Positions 34,101 to 37,359 of a stretch of DNA of 64,000 bases are shown here, piece by piece. Where the stretch lies: assembly GCA_003117195.1 (NCBI GenBank), contig BDSI01000115.1, forward strand, positions 1 to 64,000. Direction: 5' to 3'. The notes below the pieces were generated by a model. It was not told the origin of the DNA, did no database searches, and worked only from the letters and a program-made list of their open reading frames with translations. This DNA is from Eudorina sp. 2006-703-Eu-15. Taxonomy: Eukaryota > Chlorophyta > Chlorophyceae > Chlamydomonadales > Volvocaceae. The position numbers and the translations under genes were made by a program. Each line of letters opens with the position of its first letter. The stretch's first letter is position 1.

Positions 34101-36440
34101 GTTGGACGTTGAGGTAACGAACTTGCTGTCGGTAGTCCTCAACGTAAGCCCGACATGCATAAAAAGTGGCAAGGACGCTAACATGCATTAGGCCGACATC
34201 CACGGGACGCATGCATGCGTGTCACCGAGCGACGGAGCTCTGAAAGCAGCTAACTGACCTGCGCCAAACCATCAGCAATCGGCATCATCGATGCACCTAT
34301 AGGCATGTGTGGTTCCCTACTTGACGGAACCCGCGATCGCCCGCTCCCCCTCGCCCCTGCTGGGCGCCGGCTTTCTCGTTTGTGCTTCTGTTTGACAATC
34401 ATGCCGCCGCCCGTCCTCCACATACACCCTGCTAAATCAACGAACCTATGCGCAGGGACACACATCGATGGTATTCTCCGTGGCTTGGAGCCCCACCGGC
34501 CGGCAGCTGGCCAGCGGGAGTCGGGACTGCAGCATCCGGGTGTGGGACGCCGAGAGTGGAGAATGCATGGCGACGTTGGAGGTCGGTGCGCAGTAGACAC
34601 GTAGGGGTGTTGTTTATGTGAAGTGCGCGATGCAAGTGTATGTGCAGCAGGGCTCGCAGCGGCCGACGAGAGGGCAAGGAGTGCTTCTGTCCCTGCCTGG
34701 CACGCACCCTCGCTCTTGGCACCTGCCCAATGAACGTGCGTATGCTACCTTCCTTCGAGTGCGTGCACCTGTCCTCCAAGCTGCACTTGCTTATTACCGC
34801 GTGCCTCCGCGCCAGCTGCATGTGTCACGCACGGTAGCTATCGGCGCAGTGGAAAGGATTCATTGCTTGATGATTGCGTGTATGTATGTACATATGATGT
34901 ATGAGTCGCAGCTAGCTGTACTACGTACTTCTTTATGTATCGCTGCGCTTATGTTTCCTACATCACAGATAGACGTACATGCAGCAGCAAGTTGGACGTT
35001 GAGGTAACGAACTTGCTGTCGGTAGTCCTCAAAGTAAGCCCAATCAACATGCATAAAAAGTGGCAAGGACGCTGACATGCATGAGGGCGACATCCACGGG
35101 CCGCATGCATGCGTGTCACCGAGCGACGGAGCTCTGAAAGCAGCTAACTGACCTGCGCCAAACCATCAGCAATCGGCATCATGAACCAATAGGCATGTGT
35201 GGTTCCCTACTTGACGCAACCCGCGATCGCCCGCTCCCCCTCGCCCCTGCTGGGCGCCGGCTTTCTCGTTCGTGCTTCTGTTTGACAATCAAGCCGCCGC
35301 CCATCCTCCACATACACCTGCCAAATCAACGAAACTATCTATGCGCAGGGACACACTTCGGACGTGTATTCCGTGGCTTGGAGCCCCACCGGCCGGCAGC
35401 TGGCCAGCGGGAGTCGGGACTGCAGCATCCGGGTGTGGGACGCCGAGAGTGGAGAATGCATGGCGACGTTGGAGGTCGGTGCGGAGTAGACACGTAGGGG
35501 TGTTGTTTGTGTGAAGTGCGCGATGCAAGTGTATGTGTAGCAGGGCTCGCAGCGGCCGACGAGAGGGCAAGGAGTGCTTCCGTCCCTGCCTGGCACGCAC
35601 CCTCGCTCTTGGCACCTGCCCAACGAACGTGCATATGCTACCTTCCTTCGTGTTGAGTGCGTGCACCTGTCCTCCAAGCTGCACTTGCTTATTACCGCGT
35701 GCCTCCGCGCCAGCTGCATGTGTCACGCACGCTAGCTATCGGCGCAGTGGAAAGGATTCATGGCTTGATTAATGTGTGTATGTATGTACATATGATGAGT
35801 CGCAGCTAGCTGTACTACGTACTTCTATATGTATTGCTGCGCTTATGTTTCCTACATCACAGATAGACGTACATGCAGCAGCAAGTTGGACGTTGAGGTT
35901 ACGAACTTGCTGTCGGTAGTCCTGAATGTAAGCCCGACATGCATAAAGAAAGTGGCAAGGACGCTGACATGCATGAGGGCTATGAGGCCGACATCCACGG
36001 GCCGCTTGCATGCGTGTCACCGAGCGACGGATCTCCAAAAGCAGCTGACTGGCCTGCGCCAAACCATCAGCTACATCAGCAATAATCGGCATTATCCATA
36101 AATAGGCACGTGTGGTTCCCTACTTGGACCGTACGTTCCTTGGCCCACCGCGTCTGATGACACCTATATTTAACAAGCTTGCTATGCTTGGTGCGCACCA
36201 TACATGGCACGACCGGCACCCTAACTATGCAGACGTTCTCATCATCTTTTGTTTGGCCGCACAGCCAATCTCTCCCTCGCGCCCCGCCCGTCTGCCTGGC
36301 CTTACTGCACTGATGGGCAGGTTAGCATCGCGGGTGTGACTCAGCAAGCGAGTCCGTCCGTTTGGACATCGGACCACGCCAGCGGGGAGTGGGAGAAGCA
36401 TGAACGGGTCAGCACGCAATATCAGGCATTTCCACAATGA
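728..36440 (+). CDS. NACHT-WD40 repeat gene (NLR-like), about 20 exons over 35.7 kb
   Basis: This entry covers the whole gene; its exons are listed separately. Predicted order: unrecognised N-terminal domain (about residues 1-190), NACHT NTPase (Walker A 222-230, Walker B D332-E336, sensor-like R372), post-NACHT helical region to about residue 800, 14 WD40 blades (about 593 residues) and a 39-residue tail. NACHT proteins are STAND ATPases that oligomerise when their repeat domain binds a ligand. In fungi the NACHT-WD40 proteins HET-D, HET-E and HET-R control self/non-self recognition. A sensor role here is inference. Exon phases fit throughout (2, 2, 0, 2, then 0), apart from one extra nucleotide at about 8706. 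Additional exons upstream of 728, or in the 7.9-kb intron after 9396, cannot be excluded. The frameshift leaves open whether the allele is functional. Confidence 0.75.
1542..1946 (+). CDS. NACHT-WD40 gene exon 2: NACHT start with Walker A
   Basis: The acceptor ACGCACGCAG at 1532-1541 restores phase 2 from exon 1. The exon encodes a helical linker (VLVKHFDPKKL, FNFTSDV, FLPGSRDWLFEEF) typical of the segment before NACHT. The P-loop GGPGMGKST follows (residues about 222-230; lysine K228 should bind nucleotide phosphates). The exon ends in the HYFCKHDDR motif. The donor is a consensus GTAAGT at 1947, leaving two bases. Splicing to the exon at 2648 completes an Asn codon and gives the conserved run HDDRNRSDP, so this junction is well supported. 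Confidence 0.85.
2648..2819 (+). CDS. NACHT-WD40 gene exon 3: NACHT middle
   Basis: The acceptor CTCGCAG at 2641-2647 completes the Asn codon begun in exon 2. The product contains VVMIRTFAYQLAVAVPELR, the NACHT helix after the RxxR/RN motif, then a helical stretch ending FQNLLLEPLEEIK, the usual lead-in to the Walker B strand. The donor is AAAG|GTAAAG at 2820, phase 0. Confidence 0.85.
3236..3281 (+). repeat. 46-bp inverted arm, left
   Basis: Begins CGTCCACAAATGGTGTGGA and ends GTTGTGGAA. It matches the reverse complement of 5885-5930 at 44 of 46 positions. The arm itself contains two short hairpins, TCCACA/TGTGGA and TTCCACAAC/GTTGTGGAA. The two arms enclose the 184-bp satellite, like terminal inverted repeats of a 2.7-kb element. 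No target duplication was recognised. Confidence 0.7.
3530..5360. repeat. 184-bp satellite, about 10 head-to-tail copies
   Basis: Units start at the sequence GTGCCTGATCGG (GCGCCTGATCGG in two copies) at 3551, 3735, 3921, 4105, 4291, 4475, 4659, 4842, 5026 and 5208, so the period is 182-186 bp. The copies differ by only a few substitutions and 1-3 bp indels, implying recent homogenisation. The G-rich half of each unit has short direct GGCGG and GGGTTG motifs. The array lies wholly inside an intron of the NACHT gene. Confidence 0.95.
5885..5930 (-). repeat. 46-bp inverted arm, right
   Basis: Reverse-complement partner of 3236-3281 with two mismatches. It lies about 520 bp beyond the end of the 184-bp satellite. 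Confidence 0.7.
5965..6240 (+). repeat. Dispersed repeat family R1, partial copy 1
   Basis: Shares ordered segments (GCGGGACCCCTACATTCCGT, AGTGAAAGGGTG, GGGTGTCGTTG, ACGCCTCTGCACTA, TCCGTCTGTC) with copies near 11.5, 15.3 and 40.9 kb. This is the most diverged copy. No coding capacity was recognised, so it is probably a non-autonomous mobile element. Confidence 0.55.
6649..7037 (+). CDS. NACHT-WD40 gene exon 4: Walker B and sensor
   Basis: Follows the acceptor ACATGCAG in phase 0. It encodes LVYVIDALDEVA, a NACHT Walker B with D332, D335 and E336 for Mg2+ and ATP hydrolysis. Next comes IRFLFTSRPESHI, whose arginine (about R372) is the sensor-1-like residue of STAND ATPases. A helical stretch ends LLLRKSEGLFVYLAR, the end of the NACHT core. 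The donor CACG|GTGAGC at 7038 leaves phase 2. Confidence 0.9.
7038..8335 (+). other. 1.3-kb intron of the NACHT gene
   Basis: Donor GTGAGC; acceptor GCCACAG at 8329-8335. The earlier AG at 8306 (TTTGCAG) gives the wrong phase, while the AG at 8335 completes the Arg codon and continues into LLDDLKG. I see no repeat family or further exon in it. Confidence 0.65.
8336..9396 (+). CDS. NACHT-WD40 gene exon 5: post-NACHT region, with apparent frameshift at about 8706
   Basis: The first frame encodes LLDDLKGKPRWSLNDLDAFP, a segment typical after NACHT, and continues to LYQLGSLYSQRDGRI. The motif that should follow, WMVFHKSFHDFLEL, is in the next frame, so there is one extra nucleotide in CATCCTGG at 8703-8709. 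The second frame stays open to 9396 and includes LLAALVAPLV and FLAAVFSSGHGHDIIRTLLRL, the helical region before WD40 domains. The donor is AAG|GTACGC at 9397. Counting lengths with the extra base removed, the exon ends exactly in phase 0, as the WD40 exons need. Either the allele is a recent pseudogene or the base is a sequencing error. Confidence 0.75.
9723..10237 (+). mobile_element. Miniature LTR retrotransposon (TRIM/SMART-type), 515 bp
   Basis: Two identical 53-bp terminal repeats (9723-9775 and 10185-10237) begin TGTAAGCCGG and end GGGAGCCCA, so they have TG...CA ends. The polypurine tract GAAAAGGGGGGGAG (10171-10184) abuts the right repeat. A 5-bp target duplication, CATAC, flanks the element (9718-9722 and 10238-10242). 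One or two bases after the left repeat is TGGGTTCGCAACC, a plausible primer-binding site starting with TGG. The interior has no ORF of note, so it must depend on another element for mobility. Identical repeats imply recent insertion. Confidence 0.85.
9820..9985 (+). other. tRNA-like promoter boxes inside the miniature LTR element
   Basis: GGTTCGATTCC (about 9871) and GGTTCGAATCC (about 9961) both fit the RNA polymerase III B-box consensus. Each ends a stretch resembling the 3' half of a tRNA. ATGGTATCGAGACC, about 45 bp before the first box, could be an A-box-like element. No complete cloverleaf could be folded by eye, so no tRNA gene is called. Confidence 0.3.
10909..11160 (+). repeat. TTCACT-motif repeat, copy 1
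   Basis: Starts at CACTCTGGGAATCCGGC, then carries many short near-palindromes of the form CTTCRTTAnnAAGTGAAG about 25-35 bp apart. A related copy in the opposite orientation lies at about 14,170-14,325 and shares the CACTCTGGGAATCCGGC edge. Origin unknown. Confidence 0.55.
11513..11825 (+). repeat. Dispersed repeat family R1, copy 2
   Basis: Nearly identical at its start to the copy at 15.35 kb (GCCGGAAAAAGGGCGGGCC, GCGCAAGAGTGTGAGAGAG, TGCCATGGAGGGTGTCGTTG). It lacks the middle third and resumes at CAGTTGCACGCCCGCAGCAG. It therefore looks like an internal deletion derivative. Confidence 0.65.
11848..12540. repeat. 20-bp minisatellite, roughly 33 copies
   Basis: Unit GTGGCACGCGGTCTCAGGCC with single-base variants and a few units extended by GCGT (GGCCGTGCGTGGCACG). 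Because 20 is not a multiple of three, all three frames are open and give LRPWHAVSGRGTRSQAVARG-type artefactual peptides. It lies in the long intron of the NACHT gene. Confidence 0.95.
12960..13640 (-). pseudogene. 3' fragment of a non-LTR (LINE) retrotransposon ORF2
   Basis: The 226-residue reading frame ends with the zinc-binding motif seen at the C-terminus of LINE reverse transcriptases: RTCRVCEGG, EDESHVLMECPVY (pattern C-x2-C...H-x4-C). Upstream is a helical region containing WMGVEYSVDDHKSKLEHIA and LMRFRLGSWDL, as found after the RT domain. The reverse transcriptase and endonuclease are missing. A second minus frame (about 13,504-13,761) has EEEIRCWLESDN-like sequence, suggesting a frameshifted continuation. 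It is a 5'-truncated, dead insertion inside the NACHT intron, antisense to the gene. Confidence 0.7.
14170..14325 (-). repeat. TTCACT-motif repeat, copy 2 (inverted relative to copy 1)
   Basis: The reverse complement shares CACTCTGGGAATCCGGC plus multiple CCCTTCACT/GTGAAG motifs with 10,909-11,160. Just to its left, GTAATAAGTTGATGTT is duplicated in tandem (about 14,110-14,140). Confidence 0.5.
14371..14960. mobile_element. Diverged foldback/MITE copy related to 16,301-16,742, with a nested 98-bp MITE
   Basis: Begins CAGTTTGCGGTAAGCACGG exactly like the element at 16,301, but its interior matches that element in reverse order (CCTGAGCAAGGGGC, GGCCCCCGACACGCC, GGGGGCTGAACGGCGTGTCG). The 98-bp element at 14,424-14,521 is inserted in its left arm. 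The right boundary is uncertain. Confidence 0.5.
14424..14521. mobile_element. 98-bp MITE, copy 1
   Basis: Bounded by the perfect 10-bp inverted repeat GTAGTAGGTG/CACCTACTAC. It is almost identical to 43,203-43,300 (same length). There is no coding capacity. It is nested in the foldback element at 14,371. Confidence 0.7.
15347..15835 (+). repeat. Dispersed repeat family R1, fullest copy
   Basis: About 490 bp, from GCCGGAAAAAGGGCGGGCC to TGCTAGTCCTTTGCATTTTG. The same block order recurs at 5.97, 11.5 and 40.95 kb. No TIR, LTR or target duplication was recognised and there is no ORF with recognisable similarity. Confidence 0.65.
16301..16742. mobile_element. 442-bp foldback (MITE-like) element
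   Basis: Imperfect 84-bp inverted arms at 16,311-16,394 and 16,649-16,732 both read TAAGCACGGTGACCCGTACAT... to CTTGCTCGAG from their outer ends. A 7-bp direct repeat, GTCACGC, flanks the element (16,294-16,300 and 16,743-16,749) and equals the uninterrupted unit sequence, so it is a target duplication. The interior is non-coding. It sits in the intron unit just before the first WD40 exon. Confidence 0.8.
17256..17396 (+). CDS. WD40 exon 1 (atypical, 47 codons)
   Basis: Acceptor ATGCGCAG, donor GAG|GTCGGT, phase 0 at both ends. Compared with the other blades it has Asp instead of the GH histidine, Glu instead of the tetrad Asp, and five extra residues in the b-c turn (GNRENNIWESSIRVWD). The frame is preserved. 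As the first blade of the array it may cap the propeller. Confidence 0.75.
17788..17838 (+). other. Conserved interleaved inverted repeats in the intron unit (pseudoknot order)
   Basis: A = CAGCAAGTT (17,788-17,796), B = ACGTTGAGG (17,799-17,807), A' = AACTTGCTG (17,813-17,821), B' = CCTCAACGT (17,830-17,838). A pairs with A' and B with B', each 9 bp and perfect. Their order A-B-A'-B' is that of an H-type pseudoknot or of two mutually exclusive hairpins. The block recurs in essentially every unit, with mismatches mainly in the edge units (about 16,920, 35,030 and 35,920). Confidence 0.7.
18160..18285 (+). CDS. WD40 exon 2
   Basis: 126 bp, phase 0-0, acceptor CGCAG, donor AAG|GTCGGT. Canonical 42-residue blade: GH at 1-2, SVAWSP at 8-13, tetrad D24, VWD at 29-31. 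Variable positions: S5, D7, R23, C25, M38, K42. Confidence 0.9.
19041..19166 (+). CDS. WD40 exon 3
   Basis: 126 bp, phase 0-0, with the same splice sites. Variable positions: I5, C7, E23, S25, V38, K42. The chromovirus insertion begins 50 bp after its donor. Confidence 0.9.
19217..19719 (-). repeat. 3' LTR of the chromovirus
   Basis: TGTTGTGTATAGTCC at the outer edge and GCATACAACA at the inner edge (plus-strand reading), 503 bp. Directly inside it lies the polypurine tract, seen as ACTATCCCCCCTC on the plus strand (19,720-19,732; GAGGGGGGATAGT on the coding strand). This placement defines it as the 3' LTR. Confidence 0.75.
19813..20589 (-). CDS. Chromovirus integrase C-terminus with chromodomain (frameshifted from the polyprotein)
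   Basis: 258 residues. The beginning MLRNFAGRTPSAWDTYL continues the integrase core after the catalytic Glu region. FLNYGYNPALP and a GPYPVVRMVGSVAVELQLP segment form the integrase C-terminal domain. The last about 75 residues (YAVERILDYR, YLVKWAGYSSEHNSWEPARN) are a chromodomain, which in chromoviruses directs integration to marked chromatin. It overlaps the upstream ORF by 11 bp in another frame. A 1-nt change near 20,600 separates the two, so it was once a single polyprotein. Confidence 0.85.
   Translation of the reverse strand: MLRNFAGRTPSAWDTYLTAAEFAINNAVNRSTGKSPFFLNYGYNPALPVWRELDVNVPAAKVFVKSFVSRIADARSCLDAAQQRTADYYNKSKRDVTFRKGQLVMLSTKNLRSLAEGSRKLLPRWVGPYPVVRMVGSVAVELQLPSDMRIHPTFHVSLVRPYRGSDPEPESTDTPPVTEPGPVDWLKGKQTTYAVERILDYRARRVGKSGRKRTVHEYLVKWAGYSSEHNSWEPARNFTPDMKPLLEEARLRATAKVS
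20579..25339 (-). CDS. Chromovirus gag-pol polyprotein (1,586 residues)
   Basis: A Pro/Ala-rich N-terminus is followed by a retrotransposon gag domain (around residues 165-345). The CCHC knuckle CLRCASNAHRADTCP starts at about C462. The aspartic protease motif is ADTGAS (D703). The reverse transcriptase active site is YLDDILVF (1060-1063), followed by RNase H (VVTDASLHGTGAVLLQ, LKTDHKPL). The integrase zinc-binding HHCC motif starts near H1407 (HPGYVRLLDLIRRQFWW, CDLCQRNK), then the DDE core has SLDFVVSLP, VVSDRGTQF and HPQSDGQTERVN. Gag and pol are in one frame. The frame breaks after ERVN at about 20,600, where the integrase should continue. Confidence 0.92.
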   Translation of the reverse strand: MFAPNYPNVAYPPVWAGIAPFLGNAPYLGWGQLPGQVPAAVPNAAPQRVNRWGPPVRWGPVPPAVPVPAANAVPVFNAAAPAIFGAAAQPFPVPPGASNVPVPVPAPTAAVPEPVHSVDGTPAVLGSGHAVNDNGAAAGAGGSAGQRAPASAEKGADDEVLKMNISVPKLSLPADLKHADPVKIAARTRAFVRDARNYFAVVKGGHLDNMRCLFLATALEGAAKAWHDSWTTAKETFTSEELLTALLSRFAPRILSAEDEARHKLASGKHRMRSGDKVAAYHSRFEAIISAIPDVSDSEKRFWFHKGLTAELAGDCASDSLGQTFPTFQDLLTFAFGMERRLEHKRLAEQQARSSVRLHALTAQDMSDLSDAEDVPPAAGAKRRAPTAAAAATGAAKGGDGGRRGKQQSGGAARASHKGKDDGWAQPRSKRPRRNNRRDQEWLDKFCCTRAEYNYRKGEGLCLRCASNAHRADTCPLLKGEKKAWEVAQVDAKGESPGSAVSRGALPDLSAFRAARAIVPDVLRQVEGVVGRRFSLDARTARAGFDAFCNYFAPCVPSLASVDLGGHTIWFTPSSLRELQLQVARYRSCKRQRPDTAAGVLLPEFMSRKAASLLAGFKRVLQFRPGTVLFNGVDVTGRPTPLPGFPYAAEVWYDAPRKGPVVPDEGDPHISALLSPGAAALTGSGVPLVSISAAGHRMTALADTGASDDFISVSEVERLGLRPTASARSHVTLADGGKQAILGRVTLRLAVGPLRFTVQPYVLPKLTDVATYILGSSTLSQFGAVVDYPARALRLRKGTLSCKVPFCSGDRACAEPPCVNFAAAAICRHEEPEAIGRKAAVRLLRKGAHALLVRPKLQLNAAVQPVAPTDPDLQALLEEYADVFQEIPGLPPMRPVDHTIPLVPGAQPVSRPMYRLSPLELDEVKRQVTDLLKKGMIRPSTSPYSAPILFVGKKDGGLRMCIDYRGLNSVTVKNRYPLPRVDDLLDKLRGAAYFSSIDLQQGYNQIRIAESDIPKTAFRTPFGHYEYTVLSFGSVNAPATFQAVMDRTFRQYIDKFVVCYLDDILVFSMTREEHLQHLRLVFDVLRREQLYAKRSKCHWAEPQVEYLGHIVSKDGVRMDPRKSAVVRDWPTPTNLQELRKFLGLTNYFRKFIERYSVNAAPLTNLTRKGAFTSADAWTPECQKAFDTLKRAVADDIILRFPDYSLPFRVEVVTDASLHGTGAVLLQEGRPIAFTSKKFSGAETRYTTGEQELLAVLHALKEWRCYLEGRPFVLKTDHKPLTFLQGVPSLNRRQARWMEYLARFNFNWEYLSGSMNIADALSRHPSLHAAILSVATRRQSTASQPFAASDFASRLKRAYVTDPWFSDPVNTGHLRRENGLWVRTEGSYKQVVVPNDDSLRRELLSRFHEGPLAGHPGYVRLLDLIRRQFWWPRLAKDVENYVQSCDLCQRNKSLSDKPHGHLQPLSVPDAPWESVSLDFVVSLPKTEGGYDAVLVLVDRLTKMVHLAPTTTACTAEDTARLFFDNVVRLHGVPKSVVSDRGTQFASKFWAALGVLVGMRVNLSTAYHPQSDGQTERVNSDCSGRHAP
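25340..25760 (-). other. Chromovirus 5' leader and anomalous 5' end
   Basis: Expected to contain the 5' LTR and primer-binding site. Only the outer 21-22 bp resemble the 3' LTR. No inner TG...CA boundary and no clear tRNA primer-binding site were found. A short ORF (28 codons, MEADTQPDRELLMADL...) starts at about 25,670 on the minus strand. The end may have been rearranged or may derive from another element. Confidence 0.5.
26476..26601 (+). CDS. WD40 exon 4
   Basis: 126 bp, phase 0-0. Variable positions: M5, F7, Q23, S25, M38, E42. First member of the duplicated four-unit block; counterpart is exon 8 (R23 there). Confidence 0.9.
27375..27500 (+). CDS. WD40 exon 5
   Basis: 126 bp, phase 0-0. 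Variable positions: V5, Y7, Q23, S25, V38, E42. Protein identical to exon 9. Confidence 0.9.
28261..28386 (+). CDS. WD40 exon 6
   Basis: 126 bp, phase 0-0. Variable positions: V5, Y7, Q23, N25, V38, E42, with the GR variant at 16-17 and G33. Protein identical to exon 10. Confidence 0.9.
29152..29277 (+). CDS. WD40 exon 7
   Basis: 126 bp, phase 0-0. Variable positions: M5, F7, I14 (Thr elsewhere), R23, C25, M38, K42. Counterpart of exon 11. Confidence 0.9.
30022..30147 (+). CDS. WD40 exon 8
   Basis: 126 bp, phase 0-0. Variable positions: M5, F7, R23, S25, M38, E42. Confidence 0.9.
30921..31046 (+). CDS. WD40 exon 9
   Basis: 126 bp, phase 0-0. Variable positions: V5, Y7, Q23, S25, V38, E42 (same protein as exon 5). 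Confidence 0.9.
31803..31928 (+). CDS. WD40 exon 10
   Basis: 126 bp, phase 0-0. Variable positions: V5, Y7, Q23, N25, V38, E42, with GR at 16-17 and G33 (same protein as exon 6). Confidence 0.9.
32694..32819 (+). CDS. WD40 exon 11
   Basis: 126 bp, phase 0-0. Variable positions: M5, F7, R23, C25, M38, K42. Confidence 0.9.
33578..33703 (+). CDS. WD40 exon 12
   Basis: 126 bp, phase 0-0. Variable positions: V5, Y7, W23 (unique in the array), N25, V38, E42, with GR at 16-17 and G33. Confidence 0.9.
34456..34581 (+). CDS. WD40 exon 13
   Basis: 126 bp, phase 0-0. Variable positions: M5, F7, R23, C25, M38, E42. Its downstream intron shares the TTCCTTCGAGTGCG deletion with the unit after exon 7. 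Confidence 0.9.
35349..35474 (+). CDS. WD40 exon 14 (last blade)
   Basis: 126 bp, phase 0-0. Variable positions: D5 (unique), Y7, R23, C25, M38, E42. Followed by a full intron unit that decays at about 36.1 kb. Confidence 0.9.
36321..36440 (+). CDS. Probable terminal exon of the NACHT-WD40 gene
   Basis: The acceptor CTGATGGGCAG at 36,310-36,320, with a pyrimidine-rich lead-in, opens a phase-0 stretch of 39 codons starting VSIAGVTQQAS and ending YQAFPQ, then TGA at 36,438-36,440. It contains SVWTSDHASGEW, vaguely like the end of a WD40 blade (VWD...SGE). It is the first open phase-0 exon after the array and is followed about 150 bp later by a TGTAA signal. Not confirmed by homology. Confidence 0.45.
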   Translation, partial: VSIAGVTQQASPSVWTSDHASGEWEKHERVSTQYQAFPQ

Positions 36441-36587
36441 ATGACTGAGGTGCTGTGTTGAGGTGTATGATCAGTGGTACTGGCTGGGGGTGAACGTGTG
36501 GCACCTGGCACATACACTCTGCCTGTGCAGGTGCTTGGGTGTAGGAGGTGTTTCTTAACACCAAGCCATGCACGGTGTTGGCAAACA

Positions 36588-36592
36588 TGTAA
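36588..36592 (+). terminator. Candidate poly(A) signal TGTAA of the NACHT-WD40 gene
   Basis: TGTAA is the poly(A) signal used by volvocine algae. It lies about 148 bp after the proposed stop codon, with a TAAATAAAC context. The motif is short and common, so support is positional only. Confidence 0.35.
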
Positions 36593-36716
36593 ATAAACTA
36601 CCAATTAACCCAGTCAGCAGTCGACGGTACGCCCAAGTACCATATTATTTCAACCTTGTAGTGCAACTAGTAAAGCATCAAGCCTGAGACGTTCGCACGC
36701 TAGGCAGACAGCAAAC

Positions 36717-37025
36717 TCATGTCGGGAACATGCGACAGCTCGCCCTGCATTGATTGCCTGCTGGCGCTCCCACCTGACTACTTCGCGACGTGAAGCACGT
36801 CAGCTTCATATTGTTGACACGCTGCATGGGACCAGCCGCCCTGTTGGCTTTCTCTATCTGCTGGCTCAAGAAGTCATGAAAGGAATCGGTACAGAACACC
36901 TTGTACGCACTTGCGTATGTGGGTTGCACCAGGTTATACGGTACCTTGATGGACGGTTGTGCGCTCAGTGGACTCTGTGCACGGTCAATCCTGACATTTG
37001 CGTATGGGTCATGTAACTGTATCAC
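36717..37025 (-). pseudogene. Possible antisense fragment of a diverged NACHT-family gene
   Basis: The minus-strand frame contains VFCTDSFHDFLSQQ (about 36,861-36,903). This aligns with VFHKSFHDFLEL in exon 5 of the upstream gene, with synonymous codon differences. The rest of the 102-residue frame is not recognisable. It could be chance. Confidence 0.2.
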
Positions 37026-37359
37026 GCCCGAGCAAGGTGGGGAAAGTTACACACGCATTGGATATACCCCAGCAGGGTTTTGGATAACCCAACCGGAGGG
37101 TTCTCGCTGGAGGAGCCAACCCCACGTTTTGGCCACCGTGCTCTGGATCAGATATGTATCTCCTCGGAGTACGTACATACGGGCTAGCACGGATCTTAGA
37201 ACTGGATGGTTACAAGTCCATGTTGGTGTGAACTCAGCCGGCAGGGTTAGCAGGCAGGGTCCGCTATCTACACCGAACAGAAGCCATCACCCTCAACGAA
37301 GGTTGGTGGAATCGTTCGCTCAGAACTCATCAAGCCCTTATTATTACTGATTGATTGAA

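Larger units (their letters stand above)
16160..36115 (+). repeat. Tandem array of about 885-bp units, each with one WD40 exon
   Basis: Fourteen exon-bearing units. Exon starts are 870-904 bp apart once the 6.5-kb retrotransposon between units 3 and 4 is discounted. Each unit contains a first intron half (CGCAGCGAGGGCAAGG... to CCAGCTGCATGTGTCACGC), the conserved CAGCAAGTT/ACGTTGAGG hairpin block, the segment CATGTGTGGTTCCCTACTTG, a pyrimidine-rich stretch and the exon. Intron sequence is as conserved between units as the exons are. Homology starts about 16.16 kb and fades about 36.11 kb. Confidence 0.95.

Noticed and set aside
16987..36092. Open frames of 100-180 codons on both strands in the array introns
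   Set aside because: They repeat with the units, overlap the WD40 exons in other frames and have no protein-like composition. The exon frame with WD40 motifs is the coding one.
16160..36115. CRISPR-like array
   Set aside because: Units are about 885 bp, share both exon and intron, and belong to a eukaryotic gene.
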